In this document: positions 35,150 to 43,562 of the stretch, piece by piece | Layout: the number at the start of each line of letters is the position of its first letter | Numbering within the stretch: position 1 is the first letter of the stretch | Source of the DNA: Okibacterium sp. HSC-33S16 | GTDB taxonomy: Bacteria; Actinomycetota; Actinomycetes; Actinomycetales; Microbacteriaceae | Length of the DNA: 64,000 nucleotides | NCBI RefSeq assembly: GCF_024171565.1 | Contig: NZ_JALJZZ010000004.1 | Coordinates: 124,001 to 188,000, forward strand | Reading direction: 5' to 3' | Notes under the pieces: generated by a model | What the model was told of the DNA's origin: nothing | Seen by the model: the letters and a program-made list of their open reading frames with translations, nothing else | The model's database searches: none | Made by a program: the position numbers and the translations under genes

Positions 35150-35889
35150 AGGACTTCCGAGAGGAAAGAACGCAGGCGTTCTGACCGAGGGGAAATGAAA
35201 AGCTCATCTGGCGGTCCTTGCTCAACGATGACTCCACGGTCCATAAAGACGACGCGATCTGCGACCTGCCGAGCGAAGCCCATCTCGTGGGTGACGACCA
35301 CCATGGTCATGCCTCTTTTTGCGAGGTCGATCATGATGTTCAGAACACCTTTGACCAGCTCGGGGTCGAGCGCCGAAGTCACTTCATCAAACAGCATGAT
35401 TCCCGGCTCCATAGCCAGTGCCCTGGCTATTGCAACCCGCTGCTGTTGACCACCGGATAGGTTGAAGGGCCTCGAGCTTGCCTTCGACGAGAGACCGACT
35501 TCGCTGAGACGCGCAGCGGCAACGTCCTTCGCCTTTGCCGAGCTGAGTCCCTTCACACGCTCGAGCGAGACCGTGATGTTGCGCTCGACTGTCATGTGTG
35601 GAAAAAGATTGAAACTCTGAAAGACCATGCCGACGTGGCTTCGGAGCTCGTTGATGTCCGCTCCGCCGGCCGTGATCTCGCGATCCCCAATGTAAATTGA
35701 TCCTGATGTAGGCACCTCGAGGAGGTTCATGCTGCGCAGCAGTGTCGACTTGCCGGATCCCGAGGGGCCAATGATGCAGACGACCTCGCCCGGCTCGATC
35801 TTCAGATCGATTCCTTTGAGGACCTCGTTCTGACCGAAACTCTTGTGTAGCCCTTCGACCCGCACTCCAAAGGTTGTGGTGGTGGTCAT
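35146..35889 (-). CDS. polar amino acid-type ABC transporter ATP-binding protein
   Basis: 247 residues. Walker [10 protein letters not shown] (about 40-48), the signature [16 protein letters not shown] (about 143-158), Walker [15 protein letters not shown] (about 165) and switch His in VVTHEMGFA are all intact. The GlnQ/HisP type energises uptake of polar amino acids and opines. It overlaps the permease and the PfkB kinase genes by four bases each. An importer physically coupled to sugar kinases suggests that the imported compound contains both an amino-acid-like and a sugar part. Confidence 0.94.
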   Translation of the reverse strand: MTTTTTFGVRVEGLHKSFGQNEVLKGIDLKIEPGEVVCIIGPSGSGKSTLLRSMNLLEVPTSGSIYIGDREITAGGADINELRSHVGMVFQSFNLFPHMTVERNITVSLERVKGLSSAKAKDVAAARLSEVGLSSKASSRPFNLSGGQQQRVAIARALAMEPGIMLFDEVTSALDPELVKGVLNIMIDLAKRGMTMVVVTHEMGFARQVADRVVFMDRGVIVEQGPPDELFISPRSERLRSFLSEVL

Positions 35890-36641
35890 GCTTTTGCTCC
35901 TTCGCTCGCAATTGCCTTCGTAGCCGGTTCTTCGACGATCACAGGTACCCTTCCGGTGCGAAGGCGGTTGTCGAGCCAGTTGACGTAGTAGGTCAAGGGG
36001 ACAGTGATGATCAGATACACGATGCCGGCCGCGACAAGGGGCGAAAGGTTGCCAACTCGCTGAGACATGTCCTGCCCGATGCGATACAGCTCGCGCTCAC
36101 CGACGGCAAGACCGAGCACGTACACGAGGCTCGTATCCTTCACGATGCCGATGAACTGGTTGGTGAGGGCAGGAAACACGTTTCGGATGCCCTGAGGGAC
36201 GACAATCATCGCCATGGATGTCGTGTATGGCATCCCCAGTGCTCGCGCGGCTTCAAGCTGCCCATGATGGATGCTCTGGATGCCGGAGCGGAAGATTTCC
36301 GCCATGTAGGCGGCACCGATCAAACCAAGAGAGATGATCCCGTAGGGATAGGCACTCGGACCGAAGGGCTGTACTCCCATGTACGGAAGGCCCTGGCCGA
36401 TAAGAAAGATCGTGAGGATAACCGGCAATCCCCTGAGGAGGTCGACATATATCCTTGCCGGCCAGTTCAGCCAGCGGTGCCGGGAGATCAGTGCCATCGC
36501 GATAACGATGCCGAACGCGAGCGCGATTGCTGTGGCGGAGACAGCGAGAATGAGGGTGTTCATGAGGCCAACCCCGACAAGGTCCGGAAGTACCTTCGTG
36601 ATCAGCTCGATGTTGAAGAACATGTTGATGAAGTCGTTCAT
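35886..36641 (-). CDS. polar amino acid-type ABC transporter permease
   Basis: 251 residues from ATG 36641, which matches the usual start of the family (short polar helix, then [10 protein letters not shown]). A TTG at 36689 in frame lies within the intercistronic hairpin and is unlikely. The EAA-type loop is [20 protein letters not shown] near 165, followed by [20 protein letters not shown], the conserved end of HisMQ/GlnP permeases. Five membrane helices are seen. Only one permease is encoded, so it probably forms a homodimer. Confidence 0.9.
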   Translation of the reverse strand: MNDFINMFFNIELITKVLPDLVGVGLMNTLILAVSATAIALAFGIVIAMALISRHRWLNWPARIYVDLLRGLPVILTIFLIGQGLPYMGVQPFGPSAYPYGIISLGLIGAAYMAEIFRSGIQSIHHGQLEAARALGMPYTTSMAMIVVPQGIRNVFPALTNQFIGIVKDTSLVYVLGLAVGERELYRIGQDMSQRVGNLSPLVAAGIVYLIITVPLTYYVNWLDNRLRTGRVPVIVEEPATKAIASEGAKA

Positions 36642-36662
36642 AAGTGCAGTCCAATCAAGGTT

Positions 36663-36691
36663 GGTTGTGGGCGGCAGGGCCGCCCACAACC
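36663..36691 (-). repeat. intercistronic stem-loop after the binding-protein gene
   Basis: Perfect 13-base arms GGTTGTGGGCGGC and GCCGCCCACAACC with a three-base loop lie between the binding-protein stop and the permease start. There is no T-run. As in the sugar importer at 23026-23061, it probably sets a higher level of binding protein than of membrane subunits. Confidence 0.85.
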
Positions 36692-36697
36692 GCGGGC

Positions 36698-37567
36698 CTA
36701 GTCGTTGGGGTAGGAGTCCTTCGGGAACTTCTCGTAGTAGCCGCTGAGGAAATCAAGCTGAGGCTGGACGTCCTCCGTTGTCACCCACTTCGTGAAGATT
36801 TCTTCGTAGGTGCCGTCCGCGAGCATTTCCCGTAGCGTCTTGTTGATGTCGGCGCGAAGTTTGTCGGATTCTGGCCGCAAGACGATGGCTGCTCCACGGT
36901 TGTCATCGTTCACCGCGCTGAAGGCAACTTTCACCTCGTACTGCTGCACGTACTTATCAGCAGCCTGACCGTCGAAGAACCCAGCGTCGATCGTTCCGCC
37001 TTCCAGCGCGTTGAACATCGGAGCTTCGGCCGGGAAGTAGATGATTTCCGAGTCTGTGAAGTACTGCTCCGCATACTCGGCGTTGCGGCTTGCCGATTTG
37101 ACGCCGACGCGCTTGCCGTCAAGGTCCTTCGCATCCTCGATCTTCGATTCGGTCGGCACCGTGATTGACATGACGCCGGTGTACGTCGGAAGCGAGAACG
37201 ACACCGTCTCGCGGCGCTCGTCGGTGTCGGCAATCGATGAAGCGGCTGCGTCAGCCTGACCAACCGCGACGCTGGGAAGAATCGTGTCGAACTCCTGCGT
37301 CTTGATATCCAGCTGGAGCCCAAGCCGATCGGTGATCTCGGTGAGCATTTGAACGTCGAACCCTTCAAACTCTCCGTCGTCATTGACAGAGGCGAAGGGG
37401 GCGGCGTCGCTGTTCACTAGCAGTTGAAGTGTGCCCGCCTTGGCAAGTTCGTAGTCGGCGGTTGCCGAATTACTCGCTGAAGTTTCGGGCGCGGCCGATG
37501 AGCATGCGGACAGTGTGAGTGCAGCGACCGCGGTGAATGCGATGGCGACGTATTTGCTGCGTTGCAT
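36698..37567 (-). CDS. amino acid-type ABC transporter substrate-binding lipoprotein
   Basis: 289 residues. The signal peptide ends in the lipobox TLSAC (Cys near 22). The mature protein is a bacterial extracellular solute-binding protein family 3 member: FEGFDVQMLTEITDRLGLQL near 68, GQADAAASSIADTDERRETV with the substrate-clamping Asp-Thr-x-Arg pattern, and GGTIDAGFFDGQAADKYV. Family 3 proteins bind polar amino acids, opines and related amino-conjugates. A GGAG site precedes the ATG. Three 22-base tandem repeats stand right before that site. Confidence 0.92.
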   Translation of the reverse strand: MQRSKYVAIAFTAVAALTLSACSSAAPETSASNSATADYELAKAGTLQLLVNSDAAPFASVNDDGEFEGFDVQMLTEITDRLGLQLDIKTQEFDTILPSVAVGQADAAASSIADTDERRETVSFSLPTYTGVMSITVPTESKIEDAKDLDGKRVGVKSASRNAEYAEQYFTDSEIIYFPAEAPMFNALEGGTIDAGFFDGQAADKYVQQYEVKVAFSAVNDDNRGAAIVLRPESDKLRADINKTLREMLADGTYEEIFTKWVTTEDVQPQLDFLSGYYEKFPKDSYPND

Positions 37568-37580
37568 TGAAGTACTCCCA

Positions 37581-37646
37581 TTGATAGACGTGGTGCATGA
37601 ATTTGATAGACGTGTTGCATGGACTTAGTAGGCGTTGCGTGCGGGC
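37581..37646. repeat. three 22-bp tandem repeats before the binding-protein gene
   Basis: Units starting at 37581, 37603 and 37625 share TTGATAGACGTG-like heads; the third is degenerate (TTAGTAGGCGTTG). The 22-base period equals two helical turns. The array lies between the oxidase and binding-protein genes and abuts the ribosome site, so it may bind a regulator or affect translation. Confidence 0.75.
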
Positions 37647-37657
37647 GGGTGGTTAGG

Positions 37658-38803
37658 TCAGTGAAATCTCGATGGTGCGAAGAGCGACAGGTCGAATGGC
37701 GAGTCACCGTCGAGCGCAAGGTCTGCGCCGATCTCCCCAATCGCGGGCGAATGCTTGAACCCATGGCCTGAACAGGCGGCAAGCAGCACGATGTTGGGAT
37801 GGGAAGCCGAAGGGCCGACGACGAAATGTTCGTCGGGAGTGACGGTGATCATGCAGCCTCGGGCGTGCACTGCCTGAGGCTCAAGAGCGCCGCCGAACTG
37901 ACGGGCGACGAATGCCTCGACCCGCTGAACTTCGTCGGGAGTGACGTCCCTACGATTATCGGAGGGATTCTCGATGGAGTAACCTGCTTGGTCCTGAAGT
38001 CCGACCTTCACGCCAAGATCATCGATCGCGGGAGCCCCCCAGCCGCGGACTCCGTCGAGGTCCCTGGTGAAAACGGGGAACCGATCGGGAGCGAAATGTT
38101 GCCAATCGTCCCCCCGCGGGAGGAACCAGGTGAGAATGGCCCGTCGCACGGTGAACGAGGACGCCTCGTCCGGAAGTAACGTCGAATTCCAGGCCCCCGC
38201 AGCCAAGATCACTTTGCGCGCGACTACCCGCCCGCGTTCTGTATCAATCACGACCCGAGATCCGTCGTCGTCGACACGCGTGACCGGCGTGTTGGCCCAC
38301 ACGGTTGCGCCTGCATCCACGGCGAGTTCGACTGCTGTGGCTATCGAAAGCTCTGGCCGAACAACGCCGGTGGCTGGATCGATCAAACCGATGTCGCTGT
38401 CGCGAACCAGATGCTGCGGAAACCGGCTGCGCACCTCGTCGGCGTCGAGCGTCTCGTGTGGCAGCCCTCGTGCTTCGAGCGCAGCGCGGGTGGTCTCTAT
38501 GAGTTCGCTCTCGGCCGAGCCGAGGGTCAATCCCGAAACGAGCGTAAGGATTTCGCGCCCGGTCTGACGCTCCGCTTCTTCCCAGAGCTCGCGGGAGCGG
38601 CGAGCAAGGTCGACGTAGAGAGGGCCTTCCGAGGCACCTCCTCGAAAGAGCCGGGAATGGCCGTGGGATGATCCCCGATCGTGGGCGATTGAGAACTGCT
38701 CGATCCCGAGGACTGAGGCCCCGCGGCGCGCTGCGCTCAGGAGCGCCTGACTGCCGGCGGCCCCCAGCCCGACGACCGCGAGGTCGACTTCTTGTGCGTC
38801 CAT
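37658..38803 (-). CDS. FAD-dependent amine oxidase, monomeric sarcosine/N-methyltryptophan oxidase family
   Basis: 381 residues from ATG 38803. The FAD dinucleotide fold VVGLGAAGSQALLSAARRG is at about 9-27 and the RLFRGG arm near 50. The covalent-FAD Cys lies in RGCMITVTPDEHFVV near 325, matching the CMYT/TPDEHF region of MSOX and MTOX. The family oxidises secondary amines (sarcosine, N-methyl-tryptophan, pipecolate) and also includes fructosyl amino acid oxidases (amadoriases). It is the first gene of the minus-strand operon with an amino-acid importer, two sugar kinases and an aldolase. I infer an amine-linked sugar as substrate. Confidence 0.9.
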   Translation of the reverse strand: MDAQEVDLAVVGLGAAGSQALLSAARRGASVLGIEQFSIAHDRGSSHGHSRLFRGGASEGPLYVDLARRSRELWEEAERQTGREILTLVSGLTLGSAESELIETTRAALEARGLPHETLDADEVRSRFPQHLVRDSDIGLIDPATGVVRPELSIATAVELAVDAGATVWANTPVTRVDDDGSRVVIDTERGRVVARKVILAAGAWNSTLLPDEASSFTVRRAILTWFLPRGDDWQHFAPDRFPVFTRDLDGVRGWGAPAIDDLGVKVGLQDQAGYSIENPSDNRRDVTPDEVQRVEAFVARQFGGALEPQAVHARGCMITVTPDEHFVVGPSASHPNIVLLAACSGHGFKHSPAIGEIGADLALDGDSPFDLSLFAPSRFH

Positions 38804-38851
38804 CTGCGCTCTATCTCCTTTGAATGAATGTGGATTTAGACAATCACAAGC

Positions 38852-38922
38852 AAACACAAGCCGTCAAGAGGGAAAACTCTAGGAAACACAGATATGATCT
38901 GAATTAACGAGGATGAAACACA
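38852..38922. promoter_or_regulatory. phased AAACACA operator array in the divergent promoter
   Basis: AAACACA occurs at 38852, 38884 and 38916, exactly 32 bases apart (about three helical turns). A further half-match CAATCACAAG precedes the first by ten bases. DeoR-family proteins use direct-repeat sites, and the array lies between the oxidase operon and the DeoR gene. Confidence 0.6.
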
Positions 38923-38976
38923 CTCACACGGGCACTGCACGACAGACTGGGCCTCAAGATCTCCACACGAGACGGG

Positions 38977-39759
38977 ATGCACATGGCAGAAATGGAACGG
39001 CTGTATGCCGAGGAGCGTAGATTCGCGATAGCGCGCGCCGCGAAGGAGGACGGGCGGGTAGAAGTCGCCTCGCTCGCTAGCCGGTTCGGCGTGAGTGCGG
39101 AAACGGTCCGACAGGATCTCAATAATCTGCAGTCGTCCGGTCTCGTGCGGCGAGTGCACGGTGGCGCAATTCCAGTGGACAGGCTCCTCTTTGAGGAAAG
39201 CGTTGGCGACCGAACGCGTTACTCCGCCGAGAAGAACGCCATAGCGAAGGCCGCCGTCGCATCGGTGCCAGCTTCTGGCGCCATCTTTATTGAGTCCGGA
39301 TCGACATCAATGATGTTCGCCGAGCACATGCCGAAGGATCGAGAACTCACAGTGTTCACCAACTCCCTTCCGATCGCGCTATTCCTCGCTGCTGAACCAG
39401 CGTTGACCGTCTTGACACTCGGCGGACGGGTCCGGCCAGTGACACTGGGGGAGGTGGACCGCTTTGCGATTCGCAGTCTTCAGGAGATTCAGGTCGACGT
39501 TGCCTTTCTCGGCACTAACGGTCTTTCTGCCAGTCACGGGCTTACGACGCCTGATCAGACGGAAGCTGACTTCAAGAGGGAGACGCTCCGTTCTGCGAAC
39601 CACCGAGTGCTTCTCGCCGACCGGAGCAAGGTGGGTACCGTTGCTCTGTGGCGATACGGGTCGGTCGAAGACCTCGATGTGGTCATAACGAACGCGGGCG
39701 CAGATGAGGCCATTTTGGATCACGTCAAAGCGAGTGGGCCAAAGCTCATTCTGGTGTGA
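38977..39759 (+). CDS. DeoR/GlpR-family transcriptional regulator
   Basis: 260 residues; ATG at 38977 used, with 38983 also possible. The DeoR helix-turn-helix is clear: VASLASRFGVSAETVRQDLN, then LQSSGLVRRVHGGA (about 27-65). The effector domain has the sugar-phosphate-sensing pattern IFIESGSTSMMFAEHMP and VAFLGTNGLSASHGLTTPD near 180-200. Such repressors respond to phosphorylated sugars. It is divergent from the oxidase/importer/kinase operon and most likely represses it. The inducer could be one of the sugar phosphates made by the PfkB or FGGY kinase. Confidence 0.93.
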   Translation: MHMAEMERLYAEERRFAIARAAKEDGRVEVASLASRFGVSAETVRQDLNNLQSSGLVRRVHGGAIPVDRLLFEESVGDRTRYSAEKNAIAKAAVASVPASGAIFIESGSTSMMFAEHMPKDRELTVFTNSLPIALFLAAEPALTVLTLGGRVRPVTLGEVDRFAIRSLQEIQVDVAFLGTNGLSASHGLTTPDQTEADFKRETLRSANHRVLLADRSKVGTVALWRYGSVEDLDVVITNAGADEAILDHVKASGPKLILV

Positions 39760-39809
39760 CCGAACCGTTCTCCGTTTTCGCTTTGGGAGGAATGCGGTAA
39801 CGGATTCCG

Positions 39810-41144
39810 CTACGTCGCTTCGCCAGTCGTCTCCGAGGCCTGGTCGAGCGGCTTCTGCGCTTTCGCTGCAGCAATAGCGGCTCGGCCCGAGGGCAGCAAG
39901 ACCGCCACGGCCATCACCAGCACGGTCACGATTCCGGCGATGATCAGCAGCACCTGAACGCTGATCACATCCGCGAGGGGTCCGAAAATGGTCATGCCAA
40001 CCGGCGTGGCCAGCGCCATCACGATGCCGACGTAACTGAAAACGCGACCATGCATTTCCGGTGCGACGGTCTCCTGCACGAGCGTCATAAACGGGGCGGA
40101 GAACAGGGGTACGAGAAGCCCGAACCCGAACATGAAACCGTAAAACACCCAGAGGTTGGGCGAGAGCCCGAGTGCGGTTGTGAAGACGGCGAAGCCAAAC
40201 GTCGCGAACAGAATAAGTGGCATCCGCCCGCGCTTCGCCAAGACTGTGGCGACGAGAGCACCGCCCAGTAACATGCCGACGCTGAACGCGATCTCGAGCA
40301 CGGTGACCATCCACACCTCAGTGCCGAACGTTCGCGCAATCAACAGCGGCGTGATGAATGACGGTGCAACCGTGAGCAGGAAGATAATGGCGAAGACGCC
40401 GAGCAGCCAGCGCACGACCTTGTGCTGCCAGATGTACCGCATCCCTTCGACGAGGTCCTCGCGATAGCTCGTCGTCTTCGTTGCGATCGACGCGAGGGTC
40501 GGCACAGACACGAACACCAGGAAGCCAACGCCGATCACCGCAGTGACAACGTCGATGAAGAAGACCGGCACGATGCCCCAGAGCCCGAAGACAGCACCCG
40601 CCGCAGCCGGAGCCAGGAGCGCCATCGCGGATTGGATCGTGCCGAAGAGCCCGTTGACACGCATGAGCTGGTCGGGCGGAGTGATCTGCGGAATCATCGC
40701 CTGCACAGCCGGTGTCTGGAATCCTGCTCCGATCGATCTCGCCCCGACGGCAAGCAAAATTACCCAGAGGTCGGTGATGCCGTTGAGCATCGCCATGGCC
40801 AGCACGAAGGTGACAATGGCAATCGTGCTGTCGGCGATGATCACGAGTACACGGCGATTCATCCGGTCGGCGACGACCCCTCCGAAGATCGACACGATGC
40901 CCTGCGGCAGAAACGCCGCAATGGCGTAAAGAGCGATCGCAAAGCCCGACTGGGTTGCAAACGTGACGTACCACATCACCGCGTACTGCACGATCATCGA
41001 ACCGAACAGCGAGATCGTCTGACCGCTCAGGAAGAGGGCGACGTTACGTTTCCACCGTGCAGGTACAGCGGATGCTTCGCCCTCGGCGGCGAGAACGCCG
41101 TGCGTTGGTGATGACGTCGTTGATGAGGTTGGCTCAGAATCCAC
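39810..41144 (-). CDS. MFS exporter (MFS_3/EntS-like)
   Basis: 444 residues with twelve membrane segments. Marks of the group include FGSMIVQYAVMWYVTFATQSG near 45, GGVVADRMNRRVLVIIAD near 90 (the MFS loop 2-3 motif) and FMTLVQETVAPEMHGRVFSY near 345. This branch (enterobactin exporter EntS, macrolide efflux Mef) exports small hydrophobic compounds or siderophores by proton antiport. The substrate is unknown. It faces the DeoR gene, with 50 bases between stops. A decayed partial copy lies at 30560-30748. Confidence 0.88.
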   Translation of the reverse strand: MDSEPTSSTTSSPTHGVLAAEGEASAVPARWKRNVALFLSGQTISLFGSMIVQYAVMWYVTFATQSGFAIALYAIAAFLPQGIVSIFGGVVADRMNRRVLVIIADSTIAIVTFVLAMAMLNGITDLWVILLAVGARSIGAGFQTPAVQAMIPQITPPDQLMRVNGLFGTIQSAMALLAPAAAGAVFGLWGIVPVFFIDVVTAVIGVGFLVFVSVPTLASIATKTTSYREDLVEGMRYIWQHKVVRWLLGVFAIIFLLTVAPSFITPLLIARTFGTEVWMVTVLEIAFSVGMLLGGALVATVLAKRGRMPLILFATFGFAVFTTALGLSPNLWVFYGFMFGFGLLVPLFSAPFMTLVQETVAPEMHGRVFSYVGIVMALATPVGMTIFGPLADVISVQVLLIIAGIVTVLVMAVAVLLPSGRAAIAAAKAQKPLDQASETTGEAT

Positions 41145-41230
41145 CTGCCCACAGTACCTGCGCCCGGCGACATCCGCACCCGTCTCCGGGTGGGGTTTGG
41201 ACTCAATGCCCTGGGAGTCAGGCCGCGAAA

Positions 41231-41746
41231 CTAGCCGTGCGCGAGCAACTCGAGACCGACGACCGCGAGACCCAGGATGACCTCTACGGCGAGCAGCGCC
41301 ACCTTCAACCAGGCACCCAGCTGTACGCGACGGACGGCGAGAAAGCCGACGAGGCCCAGAGTCGCGACGAGGACGATGCTCGAGACGCTAAGGGCGAGCT
41401 CGATGTTCATGACGTCGAGCGCCGCGAGCCCGAGCAGGATCAGGGGAACAATGACGACGCCAATGGCGTTCGCTACGACACCGACCATGTGGCGCAACTG
41501 GCTCCGCGTGGGCAGAGCGGTGTGTGCGACGGTGTGGCTGATGAAGTCAGCCACAAAGACAGCCAGAAGAGTACCGCCGACGGCGATCAGCAGAGTCGTC
41601 GCGGCCTTTCCAGCCGTAAGGTCGTGCGCGTGGCTCGAGAGCGCCAGAACGACAGTGAGACTGGTGAAGGTGACGTAGATGCGCTCCTTCAGTCGCTCGG
41701 CAATCGTCTGGCGATCGTCCGAGGTGAGTGTGCGGCTTGTGGCCAT
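41231..41746 (-). CDS. five-helix membrane protein, function unknown
   Basis: 171 residues with five hydrophobic segments after a polar start (TSDDRQTIAERLKERIYVTF). A His-Asp-rich loop SSHAHDLTAGKA near 38-50 and FISHTVAHTALPTRSQLRH near 68-86 could bind metal or sit at the membrane face. No named family is recognised. Its ATG overlaps the stop of the upstream Rossmann-like gene by one base (TGATG), so the two are translationally coupled and probably act together. Confidence 0.75.
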   Translation of the reverse strand: MATSRTLTSDDRQTIAERLKERIYVTFTSLTVVLALSSHAHDLTAGKAATTLLIAVGGTLLAVFVADFISHTVAHTALPTRSQLRHMVGVVANAIGVVIVPLILLGLAALDVMNIELALSVSSIVLVATLGLVGFLAVRRVQLGAWLKVALLAVEVILGLAVVGLELLAHG

Positions 41747-42306
41747 CAGTGCTCGTGCTCGCGGATTTCACCGAGTTGAGCGGAGACGTCAGCGACGTGC
41801 AGCACGTCAATGGGGCGGCCTGCCTGGGCGCCGGACAGAGCCGCGTGACGCAGGCGGTCCTCGAGAACCGTGTTGAGCATCCGCGCTGTCAATCGGTCTT
41901 CGGCGCTTGCGTGCATTCGACCGGTGACGATGACGACCCTCGACCCCGGCAGGTTTGCGGCGAGTACTTCGGCAGCGTGCTCGAAACCGGCGGGGCGTTT
42001 CGTCAGCGAAAGGTCCGGTGGGTCCTGGGCGTCCGTGCCCTCTGGCCACCAGTCCACGACCACGGCAATGGCATCCACGTGACCGTACGATGCCTCAACG
42101 TGAGCGAGCGCGTCGACCAGTGCTTCGTCTCCTGAATCACGAATCTCGATCGGCAAGATCGCCTCACCGTAGGTGTTCACAAGCATCGCGAGTTGGGAGA
42201 CGTCGTTCTTGAGAATCGCGACCGAGTTGCCCGTGCGGATTAATTCTTCAGCGAGATAGCGGTCCCTTCCATCGCTTCCGCCAACGATGCACCAGACTTC
42301 AGACAC
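41746..42306 (-). CDS. SDR-like Rossmann protein of unknown function
   Basis: 186 residues. It starts VWCIVGGSDGRDRYLAEELIRTG with a glycine-rich nucleotide loop and continues VAILKNDVSQLAMLV and an acid after the third strand (VHVADVSAQLGE), like a shortened short-chain dehydrogenase. The Tyr-x-x-x-Lys active site is missing, so catalysis as a classical dehydrogenase is unlikely. It is divergent from a MarR regulator with a shared inverted repeat and coupled to a membrane protein. The MarR product may control this pair. Confidence 0.65.
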   Translation of the reverse strand: MSEVWCIVGGSDGRDRYLAEELIRTGNSVAILKNDVSQLAMLVNTYGEAILPIEIRDSGDEALVDALAHVEASYGHVDAIAVVVDWWPEGTDAQDPPDLSLTKRPAGFEHAAEVLAANLPGSRVVIVTGRMHASAEDRLTARMLNTVLEDRLRHAALSGAQAGRPIDVLHVADVSAQLGEIREHEH

Positions 42307-42320
42307 GGGAACCCTTTCTA

Positions 42321-42343
42321 AGTTAGTTTGGTCGTTCCTAACT
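42321..42343. promoter_or_regulatory. candidate MarR operator in the divergent region
   Basis: AGTTAG and CTAACT form an inverted repeat with an 11-base spacer between the divergent Rossmann-like and MarR genes. MarR dimers usually bind such short palindromes near their own gene. The site also overlaps the likely promoter of the minus-strand gene. Confidence 0.5.
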
Positions 42344-42383
42344 ATTTGTCATTCTCTAAGTCCTAGCTGGGAGGAAGCCGATT

Positions 42384-42899
42384 ATGAGTCGACGTAAGGC
42401 GGCGGATCTCATCGCTTCGCTGCATGAAAGCCAAGCCGCGATTGCGCAGGCTTTGGACCAGCGCAAGATGGATGTGTTTCTCAGCGTCGACTTATCGATC
42501 CAGCAAATTCGGATGGTGATCCTGGTGGCCTCGGGGCAGGCCTCAACGGGCGGAGAGCTCGCGCGGATTCTCGGCATCACCGCCCCGACCGTGTCGACGG
42601 CGGTGGACCGCCTGGTCGAGGCTGGCTATCTCGCCCGGGATGACTCCGCCGAAGACCGTCGCATCAAGCACCTCACCGTCACAACGAAGGGGCAGGGCAT
42701 CCATGACCAGCTTCTAGGCCTCCGCGAAAAGGCTGACGAGTTCATCGCCGAACTTGAGATCGACGATCTGGAGGCGCTCGAGCGCGGGACCGTTGCACTG
42801 AGGCGAGCCATCGAACGGCATCGGGGCATTGCAGAGGGTTTCATCGAAGCGGATTCCAGAGACGGGGGTCCCCCGGCCTCCTCGAATCACCCGACATAG
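42384..42899 (+). CDS. MarR-family transcriptional regulator
   Basis: 171 residues; GGGAGG lies seven bases before the ATG. The winged helix-turn-helix is TGGELARILGITAPTVSTAVDRLVEAGYLARDDSAEDRRIKHLTVT at about 55-100 (quoted in parts: recognition helix APTVSTAVDRLVEAG, wing DDSAEDRRI). Helices for dimerisation flank it. It probably represses the divergent membrane/Rossmann pair through the inverted repeat between them. The ligand is unknown. Confidence 0.9.
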   Translation: MSRRKAADLIASLHESQAAIAQALDQRKMDVFLSVDLSIQQIRMVILVASGQASTGGELARILGITAPTVSTAVDRLVEAGYLARDDSAEDRRIKHLTVTTKGQGIHDQLLGLREKADEFIAELEIDDLEALERGTVALRRAIERHRGIAEGFIEADSRDGGPPASSNHPT

Positions 42900-43074
42900 G
42901 TTTCGCCGCTCGTGGGGGCGACGTCTCCGGTGAGTGGCGTGCTTAGCCGCCACATCGAGGCGAGGCGTCCGCGGCCTGAACGCGACCGGGCCAGAATCGT
43001 CGCCTTCCGTGCCGTGGTCAGGCGCGGCCGGGTACGCGCTGGCGAGCCCGAGAATCAAACGCGCTGACACGCCG

Positions 43075-43383
43075 TTAGGTGATAAACGGACGCTTCCACA
43101 AGCGAAGCCGAGGTTCCTCGGGCTTCTCGTCCTCTGATCCGTCAGTGACTAAGTCGACCCAGGCGCATCGTCGGCATGCGCGAAGGTATTCGTGGACGGC
43201 TAACCCAACGCCAAAGTACGGATTCGGGACGAGCCGCGTTCGATAGCCGCACTTGACGCATGGTGTGTCCGTCGGTGTAACTGAAGGCGGGTCGGGGTTC
43301 TTCCTGATCAAGATGCGATCACTTTCCGATGAACAGAAGATGGGCACGCAACGACGTTTCATGGCCTGAAACGATGACAGCAT
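43075..43383 (-). CDS. small protein with two CxxC zinc-ribbon knuckles
   Basis: Up to 102 residues; the true start is uncertain because the first 20 codons overlap the 69-codon gene upstream. The core CVKCGYRTRLVPN followed by CRRCAWVDLV has two CxxC pairs about 28 residues apart, as in a rubredoxin-like zinc ribbon. The C-terminus is acidic then basic (EDEKPEEPRLRLWKRPF). Function unknown. It could be the last piece of a disrupted operon controlled by the riboswitch upstream. Confidence 0.5.
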   Translation of the reverse strand: MLSSFQAMKRRCVPIFCSSESDRILIRKNPDPPSVTPTDTPCVKCGYRTRLVPNPYFGVGLAVHEYLRACRRCAWVDLVTDGSEDEKPEEPRLRLWKRPFIT

Positions 43384-43528
43384 CGGGCAAAAGTTGCTCC
43401 AGTCGAGTAAACGCTCCGCTGTGCCCGGCCACGCTCGTCACCTCTCTAGCTTCAGCAAGCCCGAGCTTGATGTCACCTTCCCATCCGCCGGGGGTAGCGA
43501 CGAGGAGGGCAGCGGTGACTGGTGTCAC
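43319..43528 (-). CDS. 69-residue protein resembling the N-terminus of a CpaE/tad pilus protein, probably truncated
   Basis: The frame starts at GTG 43528, 34 bases after the riboswitch. It begins VTAALLVATPGGWEGDIKLG and continues with a receiver-like beta/alpha pattern (LEQLLPDAVIVSGHE). Pilus-assembly CpaE-type proteins often start with such an atypical receiver domain and then continue for about 300 residues with an ATPase domain, which is absent. I infer a truncated gene. The fold comparison is by eye and weak. Confidence 0.45.
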   Translation of the reverse strand: MTPVTAALLVATPGGWEGDIKLGLAEAREVTSVAGHSGAFTRLEQLLPDAVIVSGHETSLRAHLLFIGK

Positions 43529-43562
43529 GATTGAACGCTCTGCATTGGGGGCTCTCTTCTTC

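Noticed and set aside
36687-36689. TTG as start of the amino-acid-type permease
   Set aside because: It lies inside the intercistronic hairpin and would add 16 residues not typical of the family; ATG 36641 fits better.
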